57,314 nucleotides of DNA from Thermoplasmata archaeon (GCA_022750115.1 JAKIWI010000004.1:195108-252421); one strand, 5' to 3'; positions 17,069-26,260 are shown, counted from the stretch's first letter. Made by a program: numbers and translations. Notes: generated by a model from the sequence alone, not told the origin.

Positions 17069-18481
17069 ATGCGGGTCCTGGTCGTCGGCTCCGGAGCGCG
17101 CGAGCATGCGATCGCCGCCACCCTGGTGCGGTCGCACGCGACGATCGTGGCGGCGGGACCGCGGGCGAACCTCGGCATCGACCCGATCGCCGAGGCAACG
17201 CTCCGCGCCGAGCCGACCGCGACGGCGCCCATCGTGGCGTTCGCAAAGGCCCAGCGGGTCGACTACGCGGTCATCGGCCCCGAGGCTCCGCTCGCGGCGG
17301 GACTGGGCGACGCCCTCCGGGCCGCGGACGTACCGGTCGTGGGACCCTCGAGGGCAGGGGCCCAGATCGAGACCTCGAAGCAGTTCTGCCGCGAGCTTCT
17401 CGCGAAGTACAAGATCGAGGCGTCTCCGCGGTTCCTCGCACTCCGGAGCGTCGACGAGGTCGACGTCCGCGTGGCCGAGATTCGTGCCCCGTTCGTCGTG
17501 AAGCCGGTCGGACTGACGAGCGGCAAGGGCGTCTGGGTCCAGGGCGTGGATTTCCAACAGCCCTCCGAGGGGGCGGCCTACGCGAAGACGCTCCTCGCGA
17601 GCGGCGGCGACGGCGTTCTGCTCGAGGAGAAGGTCGAAGGAGAGGAGTTCAGCCTGATGGCGTTCGTCACGGACTCGGGGGTCTACCCGATGCCCCTCGT
17701 CCACGACTACAAGCGGGTCCTCGAGGGCGACGCGGGGGGCAACACCGGCGGGATGGGCTCGTTCTCCCAGCGCGACCACCTCCTCCCGTTCGTCTCCGCG
17801 AGCATGCGCGACCGCGCGCTCGACATCGTTCGCAAGTGCGTGGAGGCGCTGCGCCAGGAGGGGATCCCGTACCGGGGCGTCCTCTACGGTGGGTTCATGC
17901 TCACCGCGCACGGGCCGGTCCTGATGGAGTTCAACGCGCGCTTCGGCGACCCCGAGGGCGTCAACGTCCTCGCGCTCTACGAGGAGGGCGACTTCGACCG
18001 ATTGATGTACGGCGTCGCCACCGGTCGAGTCGACCCCAATCTGATGTCGTTCCGGCTCCGGGCGACGGTGGCGAAGTACGTCGTCGCTCCCGGGTACCCC
18101 GCGGCGCCGAAGGCGGGCGCGGAGGTCCGCATGGACCTTCCCTCGGTCGAGACGGACGGGGTCCGGGTGTTCTTCGCGGACGTCACCTCCCCCCAACCGG
18201 GGAAGTTCGTCCTCGGCGCGTCCCGGGCCTTCGCGCTCCTGGGGGAGGCGAGCGCGATCCACGAGGCTTCCACCCGGGTCGAGGCGTCGCTCCAGTTCGT
18301 CACGGGAGACTGCTACGTCCGCCACGACATCGCGATGAAGCCCGACCTCACAGCGCGTCTCGAGCGCATGCGCGGACTGATCGTTCCGGGCGCGAAACCG
18401 TCCCCGCTCCCTCTGTCGGTGGCGGCGGCGGACGCGCCGCCGTCCAGCGCCGCGACCGCCGACCAAGTGCTGTCGACGTAA
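17069..18481 (+). CDS. purD: Phosphoribosylamine-glycine ligase (GAR synthetase)
   Basis: Second step of purine synthesis: ATP-dependent joining of glycine to phosphoribosylamine. An ATP-grasp enzyme of 470 residues. It has the N-terminal MRVLVVGSGAREHAI, the GPEAPLAAGL loop, PFVVKPVGLTSGKGVWV (ATP binding), LLEEKVEGEEFS, the GARS signature region GGNTGGMGSFS, and metal-binding LMEFNARFGDPE. A Ser/Ala/Pro-rich tail of about 30 residues extends past the usual end. It is transcribed alone from a TATA element with leaderless spacing. Confidence 0.95.
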   Translation: MRVLVVGSGAREHAIAATLVRSHATIVAAGPRANLGIDPIAEATLRAEPTATAPIVAFAKAQRVDYAVIGPEAPLAAGLGDALRAADVPVVGPSRAGAQIETSKQFCRELLAKYKIEASPRFLALRSVDEVDVRVAEIRAPFVVKPVGLTSGKGVWVQGVDFQQPSEGAAYAKTLLASGGDGVLLEEKVEGEEFSLMAFVTDSGVYPMPLVHDYKRVLEGDAGGNTGGMGSFSQRDHLLPFVSASMRDRALDIVRKCVEALRQEGIPYRGVLYGGFMLTAHGPVLMEFNARFGDPEGVNVLALYEEGDFDRLMYGVATGRVDPNLMSFRLRATVAKYVVAPGYPAAPKAGAEVRMDLPSVETDGVRVFFADVTSPQPGKFVLGASRAFALLGEASAIHEASTRVEASLQFVTGDCYVRHDIAMKPDLTARLERMRGLIVPGAKPSPLPLSVAAADAPPSSAATADQVLST

Positions 18482-18497
18482 GCCGGCCCCCCTAACG

Positions 18498-18505
18498 TCA
18501 AATAG
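18498..18505 (+). promoter_or_regulatory. TATA box of the tfs-asnS operon
   Basis: TCAAATAG centred 27 bases before ATG 18529, giving a leaderless message for transcription factor S. Confidence 0.65.
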
Positions 18506-18528
18506 CGATTTCCGGCTTCGGAGCCGAA

Positions 18529-18837
18529 ATGTTCTGTCCCAAGTGCAAGCGGCTGATGCGGCCGGACAAGGCCGCGGGTGTCTGGCGGTGCTCGGCGTGC
18601 GGCGCGAAAGTTCCGCTCGGAGCGGGGCGCGAGGTCGGACGGGTCGAGGCCTCGGGCCAAGCGATGACCGTCATCGAAACGAAGACCATCACGCTCCCGA
18701 CCGCCGAGGAGGAGTGCCCGAAGTGCGGCAACTCCCGCGCCTACTGGGTCCTCCGCCAGACTCGGGGCGCGGACGAGCCCGAGACCCGGATCTTCGAGTG
18801 CACCAAGTGCGGCCACAAATGGCGGGAGTACCAGTAG
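18529..18837 (+). CDS. tfs: Transcription factor S (TFIIS/RpoM-like RNA cleavage factor)
   Basis: TFS enters the polymerase secondary channel and stimulates cleavage of backtracked RNA. In 102 residues there are two zinc ribbons: CPKCKRL...CSACGAK at the N-terminus and CPKCGNSRAY...CTKCGHKW at the C-terminus. The acidic catalytic hairpin is GADEPETR, with the Asp-Glu pair of active TFIIS-type factors present. It is first gene of an operon with asnS, whose start follows the TAG by 32 bases. Confidence 0.95.
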   Translation: MFCPKCKRLMRPDKAAGVWRCSACGAKVPLGAGREVGRVEASGQAMTVIETKTITLPTAEEECPKCGNSRAYWVLRQTRGADEPETRIFECTKCGHKWREYQ

Positions 18838-18869
18838 CCCGCCCTCCGCCGTTCGACTCCGTTCGGGCG

Positions 18870-20141
18870 GTGTTCGCGGAGCCGGCGGTCGGCACGAGCG
18901 TCCGGCTCCACGGGTGGGTCCGGAGGGCGCGATCCTCCGGTGGGCTCCTGTTCTTGGTGATCCGGGACCGGACGGGCTCGGTCCAGGTCACCGCGAAGCG
19001 CGACGTCCTCGGCGAGGAAGCGTTCCAGAAGGCGTCGCAGCTGCAACTCGAAGGTTCCCTCGAGCTCGAGGGAACCGTCGCGACCGACCCCCGCGCACCG
19101 GGAGGCCGCGAAGTGCGCGCCACATCGATCCACGTCATCGACGCCGGGGCCCCGTTCCCGATCTTCAAGGACCAGACGGAGGAGTACCGTCTCGACAAGC
19201 GCCACCTCGTCATCCGGTCGTCCGAGCACGTCGCGACGTTCCGCGTGAAGGCGGAGCTGCTCGCCGCGTTCCGGCGGTTCCTCGCCGCCGAGGACGTTCT
19301 CGAGATGACGCCCTCGGTCCTGACGGGCAACGCGGCGGAGGGCGGCTCCGAAGCGTTCCAGTTCGACTACTTCGGCCGCCCGGGGTACCTCTCCCAGACG
19401 GCGCAGTTGTACCTCGAGGCGCTGCTCGTCCCGAACGAGCGGGTCTACGCGCTCACGCCGTCGTTCCGGGCGGAGAAGTCCCGGACGCCCCGCCACCTCA
19501 CGGAGTACCTCCACCTCGAAGTCGAGCTCGCCTGGTGCGACCTCGACAGCCTGCTCGAGTTCATCGAGCGGATGATCGCGACGTCCGTCGCCGAGGTCGC
19601 GCAACGATGCGCCCCCGAACTGAAGGAGCTCGGCCGGGCTCCCGAGGAGTTGACCTCGCTCGCGCCACCGTTCCGTCGGATGCCGTACTCCGAGGCGCTC
19701 GACCGCCTGAAGGAGAAGGGGTTCGACGTGAGCTGGGGGAGCGACCTGCGGACCGCGGAGGAAGCCGCGCTCACGATGGAGGAACGCGCGCCGATCTTCG
19801 TGACCCACTTCCCGAAGGAGCTGAAGGCGTTCTACATGCTCGAGACGCCGTCGGACGCCCGGACCGCCGAGGCCGCCGACCTCCTCGCCCCGGAAGGGTT
19901 CGGCGAGATCGTCGGGGCGAGCTGCCGCGAGACCGATATCGCGAAGCTCACCGAGCGGCTTCGCGCCAACAATGTGGACCCGGCGGAGTACGAGTGGTAC
20001 TTCGAGATCCGACGCCACGGGAACGTCCCGCACGCCGGCTTCGGGCTCGGCGTCGAGCGCGTCCTACGGTGGATGCTCCGTCGCGAACACATCCGCGAGA
20101 CCACGCCGTTTCCGCGAACGCCGTCGCGCCACACGCCCTGA
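18870..20141 (+). CDS. asnS: Asparaginyl-tRNA synthetase, archaeal type
   Basis: A class IIb aminoacyl-tRNA synthetase of about 423 residues. It has an N-terminal OB-fold anticodon-binding domain (VRLHGWVRRARSSGGLLFLV), YFGRPGYLSQTAQLYLEA, motif 2 PSFRAEKSRTPRHLTEYLHL and motif 3 HAGFGLGVERVLRWML. The SQxxQLYLE wording fits AsnRS (or the related archaeal AspRS2/AsnRS clade) better than ordinary AspRS. GTG 18870 (VFAEPAVGTSVRLHGW) is the only start that fits the family N-terminus; the frame is open further up but inside tfs. Cotranscribed with tfs. Confidence 0.9.
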   Translation: MFAEPAVGTSVRLHGWVRRARSSGGLLFLVIRDRTGSVQVTAKRDVLGEEAFQKASQLQLEGSLELEGTVATDPRAPGGREVRATSIHVIDAGAPFPIFKDQTEEYRLDKRHLVIRSSEHVATFRVKAELLAAFRRFLAAEDVLEMTPSVLTGNAAEGGSEAFQFDYFGRPGYLSQTAQLYLEALLVPNERVYALTPSFRAEKSRTPRHLTEYLHLEVELAWCDLDSLLEFIERMIATSVAEVAQRCAPELKELGRAPEELTSLAPPFRRMPYSEALDRLKEKGFDVSWGSDLRTAEEAALTMEERAPIFVTHFPKELKAFYMLETPSDARTAEAADLLAPEGFGEIVGASCRETDIAKLTERLRANNVDPAEYEWYFEIRRHGNVPHAGFGLGVERVLRWMLRREHIRETTPFPRTPSRHTP

Positions 20142-20225
20142 CCCGTCCGGGCGGCCGGGAAAGGGGCAAGATTCAAGAGCGGTGCCGCGCATGAACGCGC
20201 GTCCCGTACCGTCGGAGCAACGCGC

Positions 20226-20765
20226 GTGGCTGAGCAGACAAGTTCCGACCGGGGCGACTCCCGGGCCACCGGGACCTCATCGAAGAACGCCGCGAAGTCG
20301 GCGGTTACCGTCGAGCGGCTCTCCCACCAGGACATCCCCGAGATCTGCGCGCTCTACAAGCATGTCTGGGAGACGTTCCGTCCCGAGCTCCCTGCCCCGT
20401 TGGTGAAGTCGTGGGCGCCGACCCCGCTCGAGTTCACGAGCTGGATGGAGGGCGTCACCTACTTCGCGGCCCGTCGTGACGGCCGGATGGTCGGCGCCGT
20501 CGGATGCGAACTGAACGACGGCGCGTGCCGCATCGTGCACCTCGTCGTCGACCCCGATGTGCGCCGCCAGGCGATCGGCTCTGCGCTCGCGAACGCCGCC
20601 GTCGAGTGGGCGAAGCACAACAACTCGAGCGAGATCTGGGTCGACGCGCTCTCCCGGTTCAGCGCCGCCGCCGAGATGCTGAAGAAGCTCGGGTTCGCGG
20701 AAGCGGGCGTCCTCCACCGGCACCGGTGGACCGAGGACGTCAGGCTGTTCGAGAAGCTCCTCTAG
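20226..20765 (+). CDS. GNAT-family N-acetyltransferase
   Basis: 179 residues. The acetyl-CoA site is visible as IVHLVVDPDVRRQAIGSALA (V-x-P-x-x-R-x-x-x-G-x-A variant), followed by the C-terminal WVDALSRFSAAAEMLKKLGF typical of GNATs. The first 30 residues are Ser/Thr-rich and probably disordered; GTG 20226 is the annotated start, with no later in-frame ATG before the fold. The substrate is unknown. Its last 26 bases overlap the convergent gene. Confidence 0.8.
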   Translation: MAEQTSSDRGDSRATGTSSKNAAKSAVTVERLSHQDIPEICALYKHVWETFRPELPAPLVKSWAPTPLEFTSWMEGVTYFAARRDGRMVGAVGCELNDGACRIVHLVVDPDVRRQAIGSALANAAVEWAKHNNSSEIWVDALSRFSAAAEMLKKLGFAEAGVLHRHRWTEDVRLFEKLL

Positions 20766-21693
20766 GGTCGAGTCCCGCGCTCGACTCGGCCGAGGGCCCG
20801 ACCGAGTGGATCTGGGCGAGGATCCGCAGGCGCCGCAGCGCCTCTTCCGGGTGGCCCTCGACGAACGCCTTCGCACCGCGCGCGAGCTCGGCGGACTCGA
20901 CCTCGACCGCGACGCCCTCGGAGCGCTCGCGCACGAGGTACTCGCCGTAGCGGCTCACGTACTCTGGGAGCGACGCCTTGAGGCGGCCCATCGCCTGGAG
21001 GCGGAGGGCGCGCAGCTGCTGTTTGAGGGGCGCGAGGCGCCCGCTGCGGAGCTCCCGTTCGAGGTCGTCGGCGATCTCCGCCGGGTCGACGGGAGGCTCG
21101 AGCCGCAGCGCCTGCATGTCGCGGAACAGCGAGACGAGGCGCTCGAGCTCGTCGCGCGCCTGGTCGAGGTGCTTCTCTTTGAGGGTGACCACGCGGTCGA
21201 CCTGCTGGTACGTCGTCAGTGCCTGCGAGATCTCCCCGGTGCGCGCCGCGTGGAGGACGTCGTCCATCTGCTCGCGCTCGAGCCGGCCATCGACCGAGTA
21301 CGCCTCGAGCCGCGAGAGGCGGCTCTTCGTCTGGCGCTCCCACTGCTCGAGGGCGGTGACGACGGCGCGCTGCGCGAGCCGCTCGACGCCGCGGACGACC
21401 TCGAGCCATCCGTCGGGGTCGGTGCTCCGCCGGGCGGCGCCCTCGGCCCAGGAGGGCAGCTGGGCGACGCGGACCCCGAGGGGCTCCGCCTGCTCCTGCC
21501 ACTGTTGCAGACGAGCCTGGCGGCGTGCGAACTCGCCCGTGGGCGCCCCGGATTCACCGGCCGGCTCGCCGTCGGCCACGGGAGCGATGGCCTGCGGACC
21601 CGGATCGATCACGGCTCCGCAGACGGGGCAGCTGTCCTCGCCACCGTCGAGCGTGCTGCCGCATTGGGGGCACGGTGCCCGCTCAATCGCCAC
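20740..21693 (-). CDS. Zinc-ribbon protein with long coiled coil
   Basis: 317 residues. An N-terminal zinc ribbon (CPQCGSTLDGGEDSCPVCG) is followed by a Pro/Gly linker and about 230 residues rich in Glu, Arg, Leu and Gln (RRQARLQQWQEQAEPLG, QVDRVVTLKEKHLDQARDEL) with a heptad-like pattern, suggesting coiled coil. No membrane segment. I recognise no family. It starts at GTG 21693, only 21 bases after the 3' end of tRNA-Leu on the same strand with no promoter-like patch between, so it is probably read through from the tRNA promoter. Confidence 0.7.
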   Translation of the reverse strand: MAIERAPCPQCGSTLDGGEDSCPVCGAVIDPGPQAIAPVADGEPAGESGAPTGEFARRQARLQQWQEQAEPLGVRVAQLPSWAEGAARRSTDPDGWLEVVRGVERLAQRAVVTALEQWERQTKSRLSRLEAYSVDGRLEREQMDDVLHAARTGEISQALTTYQQVDRVVTLKEKHLDQARDELERLVSLFRDMQALRLEPPVDPAEIADDLERELRSGRLAPLKQQLRALRLQAMGRLKASLPEYVSRYGEYLVRERSEGVAVEVESAELARGAKAFVEGHPEEALRRLRILAQIHSVGPSAESSAGLDPRGASRTA

Positions 21694-21714
21694 GAGACCC
21701 TCCGGGGGTCGGGA

Positions 21715-21799
21715 TGCAGGGGGTGAGATTTGAACTCACGAACTCCTACGAGACCAGGACCTCAACCTGGCGCCTTTGACCAAGCTGGGCCACCCCTGC
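21715..21799 (-). tRNA. tRNA-Leu (GAG)
   Basis: An 85-base class II tRNA: acceptor GCAGGGG/CCCCTGC, anticodon stem CCAGG/CCTGG with loop TTGAGGT and anticodon GAG (Leu, CUC), a long variable arm (TCTCGTAGGAGTTC) as required for Leu, T-loop TTCAAAT, discriminator A, no encoded CCA, no intron. AAAGGTTATGG on the minus strand about 30 bases upstream is a plausible promoter. Confidence 0.95.
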
Positions 21800-21929
21800 G
21801 CGGCCGCGCGGCGTACGGCTCCTCGACCATAACCTTTGCCGCGAGAGGCAGTCCAACGGCCCGAGCCCCCGCGGGAGAATGGCCCCGACGCGAGAAAAAG
21901 GCTTGTACGGCCACCCGCATTCACCGGCG

Positions 21930-22289
21930 ATGGTCGAACCGCCGGCGGCCGCATCGACGAAGGAGCGGTCGACCGTGTTCATCGGGCCCCGGCCGACCAT
22001 GACCTACGTCTTCCAGGTCGTCGCCGAGTTGAACTCGGGGGCGGGGCCCGTGGTCGTGAAGGCGCGCGGCAATGCCATCGCGAAGGCGGTCGACGTCGCC
22101 GAGGTCGTCCGCCGAAGGTTCCTCGAGGGCCAGGTCGGAGTCGGGCCCGTCACGATCGACACCGAGCGCCTCGTCAACCGCGACGGACGCGAGGCGCGGG
22201 TCTCCTCGATCGCGATCAGCCTCACCCGGCTCGGAGCGCTGCCGGTGCGCTCGCCCCCGGCGGCGGAGTCGTCAACGGCTGCGCCGTAA
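21930..22289 (+). CDS. albA: Alba-family DNA/RNA-binding chromatin protein
   Basis: About 119 residues. The Alba fold is recognisable from VFIGPRPTMTYVFQVVAELN, then VVVKARGNAIAKAVDVAEVV (the conserved K-A-R-G-x-A-I-x-x-A-V-D core with the nucleic-acid-binding Lys), and the beta hairpin with ARVSSIAISLTR. Alba dimers coat DNA and RNA in archaea. ATG 21930 (MVEPPAAAS) is chosen over ATG 21879. A weak A-rich box (GAGAAAAAGG) lies about 33 bases upstream. The last 68 bases overlap the 3' end of the convergent membrane-protein gene. Confidence 0.92.
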   Translation: MVEPPAAASTKERSTVFIGPRPTMTYVFQVVAELNSGAGPVVVKARGNAIAKAVDVAEVVRRRFLEGQVGVGPVTIDTERLVNRDGREARVSSIAISLTRLGALPVRSPPAAESSTAAP

Positions 22290-24009
22290 CGACCCAGGTC
22301 CCCGCCAAAACGTCGCCGATCCGCTGGGATTCGGCGCTCCAGGAGATCGCGAGCCCCCCGGCCGCCGTCGGGATCGAGACCCCGAGCACGAGCACCACGA
22401 GAAGGGCGACGACCGCCGTGAGGAACGGGACGATCCCGGCGGGGCCCACCGTGAGGTCGGCCCCGCCCCGCAGGGCGAGGAACGTGAGGTCCGCGCCGAC
22501 GATGCCGATGACGAACAGGGGGACGAGCTTCGGCAAGTTCCGCAGCAACGCGGGGATGGGCGCCGGGCGACGGAGCGCCCGGTCGGTGACCACGAGACCG
22601 AGCCACCGCTTGCCGAGCGTAGTGCCGAACGCCGCCTCGGCGACGACGAAGTAGACGAGACCCCAGGCGGCGTACCCGACGGCGGCGGCGTTGAACCACG
22701 CGCTCGTGATCAGCGCGGTCGCCGAGCCGGTCGAGCCGAGGTCGATCGCCAGCCAGAGCGCGAAGGCCGGCACGAGCAGGACGGCTGCGTCGACCGAGCC
22801 GGCCGTGAGCCGAAGGCTGGGACGCGCGAATCGCTTCCGTGAGATGTCCCGCGCCACGCGGACCAGCCAACGGGCCGTCCACCAGGCGCGCGGGGCGTCC
22901 CGGGGTCGGCGCTCTCGCGAGGTGACCAGGGCCCGTAGGTTCCGGTGGTCGAGGTCCACCCAGGTCGGCACCGGCAATCCGGACCACGGTCGGTCGGGAG
23001 GGGAGGGCGGCGCGCCCGTGAGAAGCCGTGCCCGAGCGACCGCCACATCCGCCGCCTCCCCGGCGAGGCGAGTGGCGGTCGCGGGGTCGCCCGAGAGCGC
23101 CACGGTCACGGCGCTGCGGAGCAGAACCTCAGGGACCGCGAGGGTGGGCGCCTCGGGCACCGGCCGACTGGTGGGCCGGTGCAGGACCCGGTCGAAGCCC
23201 CAGGCGGCCACGACCGCAACGAGCCCCGACAGGTAGAGGAGATCGGTCGGTCCCGCCCCGCCGATGACGAAGAACTGTCCGACGCCCGGACCGTAGAGCG
23301 GCGGCTGCCGGAGCACATCGGCGCCGATCAGGACCCCGATCGTGGCGGTCGAGTACGCCAGGGGGAAGGCGGAGAAGCTCGGGAGGTGCAGCGCCTCGAT
23401 GACGGCGACGGCGACGACCCCCACGCCGACCGGGGCGAACAGGTAGAACGGGAACTCCGAAACGATCCCGTAGCCGACCTCGCTGGAGGTCGCGAGGAAG
23501 GTGACGACGATCGCGGCGGAGATGAGCGCGAAGGCGGCTCCCAGCGCCGGGGCGACGGGGGGTGCAAAGCGGTTGATCGCCACCGCCGATGCCACCAGGG
23601 CGCAGACGAGCACGGCAAACGGGGCGAACAGCCCCGGGAGCACGACCACCGCAACGAGCGCGGCGGCGGTCTCGGCGGCGATCAACCCCGCGAACGGGAG
23701 GTGCGACTGGCGCGAGTCCGCGGAGAGACGCACGAGAAAGATCGTCGAGAGGACGAGCGGGATCAGGCCGCCGGCGACGCTGATCCCCAGGACGAACCGC
23801 CCGATCGGTAGGATCGGGATGTCCCCCAGAATGCCGAGGATTCCGCCGACAACCAGCAGCCAGAAGGTCGATCGCCCGAAGCCGGCGGCCTTGGCCCGTC
23901 CGGAGTCCTCCCACGTGAACAGGTAGAGAAACAGCCAGAGGAGCGGTGTCGCCGCGAGGAACGCCACCGTCTGGGCGATGTTCCAGACGACCGACCCCCC
24001 GTCGACCAC
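22222..24009 (-). CDS. Polytopic membrane protein with C-terminal RDD domain
   Basis: 595 residues. The first half has about eight membrane helices (QTVAFLAATPLLWLFLYLF onward) in a region I do not recognise. A cytoplasmic stretch of about 120 residues follows. The C-terminal part fits the RDD family: RLTAGSVDAAVLLVPAFALW carries the Arg...Asp pair, FGTTLGKRWLGLVV the usual second conserved block. RDD proteins are linked to sodium or small-molecule transport in some bacteria, but no function can be assigned here. It starts at GTG 24009; a GGATATAACC box about 57 bases upstream implies a leader of roughly 30 bases. The Pro/Ala tail overlaps Alba's 3' end. Confidence 0.75.
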   Translation of the reverse strand: MVDGGSVVWNIAQTVAFLAATPLLWLFLYLFTWEDSGRAKAAGFGRSTFWLLVVGGILGILGDIPILPIGRFVLGISVAGGLIPLVLSTIFLVRLSADSRQSHLPFAGLIAAETAAALVAVVVLPGLFAPFAVLVCALVASAVAINRFAPPVAPALGAAFALISAAIVVTFLATSSEVGYGIVSEFPFYLFAPVGVGVVAVAVIEALHLPSFSAFPLAYSTATIGVLIGADVLRQPPLYGPGVGQFFVIGGAGPTDLLYLSGLVAVVAAWGFDRVLHRPTSRPVPEAPTLAVPEVLLRSAVTVALSGDPATATRLAGEAADVAVARARLLTGAPPSPPDRPWSGLPVPTWVDLDHRNLRALVTSRERRPRDAPRAWWTARWLVRVARDISRKRFARPSLRLTAGSVDAAVLLVPAFALWLAIDLGSTGSATALITSAWFNAAAVGYAAWGLVYFVVAEAAFGTTLGKRWLGLVVTDRALRRPAPIPALLRNLPKLVPLFVIGIVGADLTFLALRGGADLTVGPAGIVPFLTAVVALLVVLVLGVSIPTAAGGLAISWSAESQRIGDVLAGTWVVTAQPLTTPPPGASAPAALRAG

Positions 24010-24124
24010 GGATTCCCCTCGGTGGCGCCCGGCGAACGGCGCCCCGTTGGCAGAGCGAGGCGCGGTTATATCCCGCCCCGGGCGCGAGGCGAACCGAGCG
24101 AGCCCGATCCCGCCGACTCTCGTC

Positions 24125-24754
24125 CTACTTCGCTCGTCGGATCCGGAACGCTACCGCATCCTCGTGGGACCGGAAGTAGAACGACGACTGCGAGTCGATC
24201 GCCATCTCGTGCGCGCGCGCGACCGTGAGCACGGCCTCGTACGCCTCGCGCGGCGTTCGGCAGATCAGCCGAAACGGAGCTTGAACGATGACGGCGTACC
24301 GCCAGACTTCGTCGTCAACCGCGTAGCTCCTTCCCGCCGGGATGCGGGAAACATCGTAGACATCGACCAGGAAGCGGGGATTCGCCCATGCGAGGGTACG
24401 AACCCGGCCCTTGGGGTCGGTGAACTGGAGCCCCCCCTCGTTGATTTGGAGGCGCGCGACGCCGCCGGTCCCAACCACGTAGGCGACGAACACGCCGAGT
24501 CCCGCGAACAGCACGCCGCCGCCCAGGCCGAGCAGGGTGCTCGTCGGATCGCCCGGAGTTCGGGAGGCGAGGCGGAGGATCGCGAGGGCCGCGATGACCA
24601 TCCCCACGGGGACGAGGGCGAGCCCGCCGACTCGGATCGGAAGGCGCGCGCGGCGGAGTCGAGGGATGCCCTCTCGCAGGTCCAGGTCGGCGACCGGCAG
24701 TTCCGCGGCTCCCAAGGATGGTCCCGGAGGGGGAAGGAACACCCCCTCGGCCAA
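24125..24754 (-). CDS. Membrane protein with two helices and a soluble C-terminal domain
   Basis: 209 residues. Two adjacent hydrophobic segments (VGGLALVPVGMVIAALAI and LLGLGGGVLFAGLGVFVAYV) are followed by a beta-rich soluble part (LQINEGGLQFTDPKGRVRTL, WRYAVIVQAPFRLI) that looks PH-like or YcxB-like. The annotated start is TTG 24754; GTG 24742 is possible. No good TATA element is seen. The function is unknown. The 115 bases to the RDD gene contain that gene's promoter. Confidence 0.6.
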   Translation of the reverse strand: MAEGVFLPPPGPSLGAAELPVADLDLREGIPRLRRARLPIRVGGLALVPVGMVIAALAILRLASRTPGDPTSTLLGLGGGVLFAGLGVFVAYVVGTGGVARLQINEGGLQFTDPKGRVRTLAWANPRFLVDVYDVSRIPAGRSYAVDDEVWRYAVIVQAPFRLICRTPREAYEAVLTVARAHEMAIDSQSSFYFRSHEDAVAFRIRRAK

Positions 24755-24859
24755 ATCCGTTGCGAGTGGCGGAGCCCGGCCGAGCCGCTCGCGCGGGATC
24801 GGCCGGCCGCCGCGGGTTTCCCCGCAAACGATTATGGGTCGGCCCCGCTCGCGGGCTCA

Positions 24860-26260
24860 ATGGGAGCGACCCGCACCGAGACAGACTCGCTCGGTCCGCG
24901 CGAGGTCCCGGCCGACGCCTACTACGGCATCCAGACCCTCCGCGCCAGGGAGAATTTCCCCGTCAGCGGCCTTCGTTCGTCGCCGCACCTTCGGCGGGCC
25001 TACGCGCTGCTGAAGCTCGCCTGCGCCCGCTCGAACGTCGTGCTCGGGGTGCTCGACGCGCGCCTCGGCGCGGCGATCGAACAGGCGGCGAAAGAGACCG
25101 CCGAAGGGCGGTTCTCCGACCAGTTCATCGTCGACGTCTTCCAAGCCGGAGCCGGGACCTCCTACCACATGAACGTCAACGAGGTCCTGGCGAACCGGGC
25201 TCTCGAGATCCTCGGGGAGCCGCGTGGATCCTACACGACGGTGAGCCCGAACGACCACGTGAACCGCGGCCAGTCCACGAACGACACCTACCCCTCCGCG
25301 GCGCAGGTCGCCACGCTGTTCGCTCTTGCCGAGCTGAAGGGCTCGCTCGGGGTCCTCACCGAGAGCCTCCGCCGCAAGGGCCGCGAGTTCGCCGCGGTCC
25401 CGAAGGCGGGGCGGACTCACCTGAAGGATGCGATGCCGGTGTCGCTGGGCGCCGAGTTCGACGGCTACGCGGCGAGCCTCGAGCATGTCCTCGAGCTCCT
25501 GCCGTCGGTCGAGCGGGGTCTGGCGGAGATTCCGCTGGGCGGCAGCGCCGTCGGCAGCGGGATCAACTCGGCCCCCGGGTTCCGGTCGCGGACCGTGGGG
25601 GACTACGCCCGGCTCACCGGACTTCCGCTCACGGTCGCCCGAGACCCGTTCGAGTCGATGCAGAGTCGTTGGCCGCTCGGGGCGACCGCCGCGTGGCTCC
25701 GGGCGCTCGCGCAGGAGCTGGTCCGCATTGCGAACGATCTCCGCCTGATGTCGAGCGGACCGGCGACCGGGTTCGACGAGATCCACCTGCCCGAGATCCA
25801 ACCCGGGTCCTCGATCATGCCGGGGAAGGTCAACCCGTCCGCGGCCGAGTGCCTCGACCAGGTCGCCTTCCACGTCATCGGCGCCGACCTCGCGACGTCG
25901 CTCGCCGTCCAGGCGGGGCAGCTCGAGATCAACGTGATGATGCCCCTCGCCACGTTCGAGGTGCTGTTCTCCGCCGAGATCCTCACGAACTACCTCCCCG
26001 TCTTCGCCCGGAGCTGCATCGACGGGATCCAGCCGAACGAGGCGAAGCTCGAGCGCTACCTCCTCGAGTCCGCGGCGCTCGCGACGATCCTGACGCCGCG
26101 CTTCGGCTACCTGAAGGTCGCCGAGCTGATCCACGAGTCGGCGCGAACGGGCACGCCGGTGAAGACGCTCCTCGTGGGCCACGGACTCCTGAAGCCCGAG
26201 GAGGCCGAGGCGCTTCTCGGGAAATCGGCCCTCGTCGGGCTGACGAAGCCCGTTCCGTAG
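24860..26260 (+). CDS. aspA: Aspartate ammonia-lyase (class II fumarase/aspartase family)
   Basis: About 466 residues. The superfamily signature GSSIMPGKVNP is present, as is the conserved GRTHLKDAMPVSLG segment. The N-terminus DSLGPREVPADAYYGIQTLR and AGQLEINVMMPLATFEVLFS agree with aspartases better than class II fumarases; fumarase is the alternative. It would release fumarate and ammonia from aspartate, feeding the citric-acid cycle alongside the glutamate dehydrogenase in the window. ATG 24860 is 27 bases from GATTATGGG, so the message is leaderless. Confidence 0.88.
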   Translation: MGATRTETDSLGPREVPADAYYGIQTLRARENFPVSGLRSSPHLRRAYALLKLACARSNVVLGVLDARLGAAIEQAAKETAEGRFSDQFIVDVFQAGAGTSYHMNVNEVLANRALEILGEPRGSYTTVSPNDHVNRGQSTNDTYPSAAQVATLFALAELKGSLGVLTESLRRKGREFAAVPKAGRTHLKDAMPVSLGAEFDGYAASLEHVLELLPSVERGLAEIPLGGSAVGSGINSAPGFRSRTVGDYARLTGLPLTVARDPFESMQSRWPLGATAAWLRALAQELVRIANDLRLMSSGPATGFDEIHLPEIQPGSSIMPGKVNPSAAECLDQVAFHVIGADLATSLAVQAGQLEINVMMPLATFEVLFSAEILTNYLPVFARSCIDGIQPNEAKLERYLLESAALATILTPRFGYLKVAELIHESARTGTPVKTLLVGHGLLKPEEAEALLGKSALVGLTKPVP

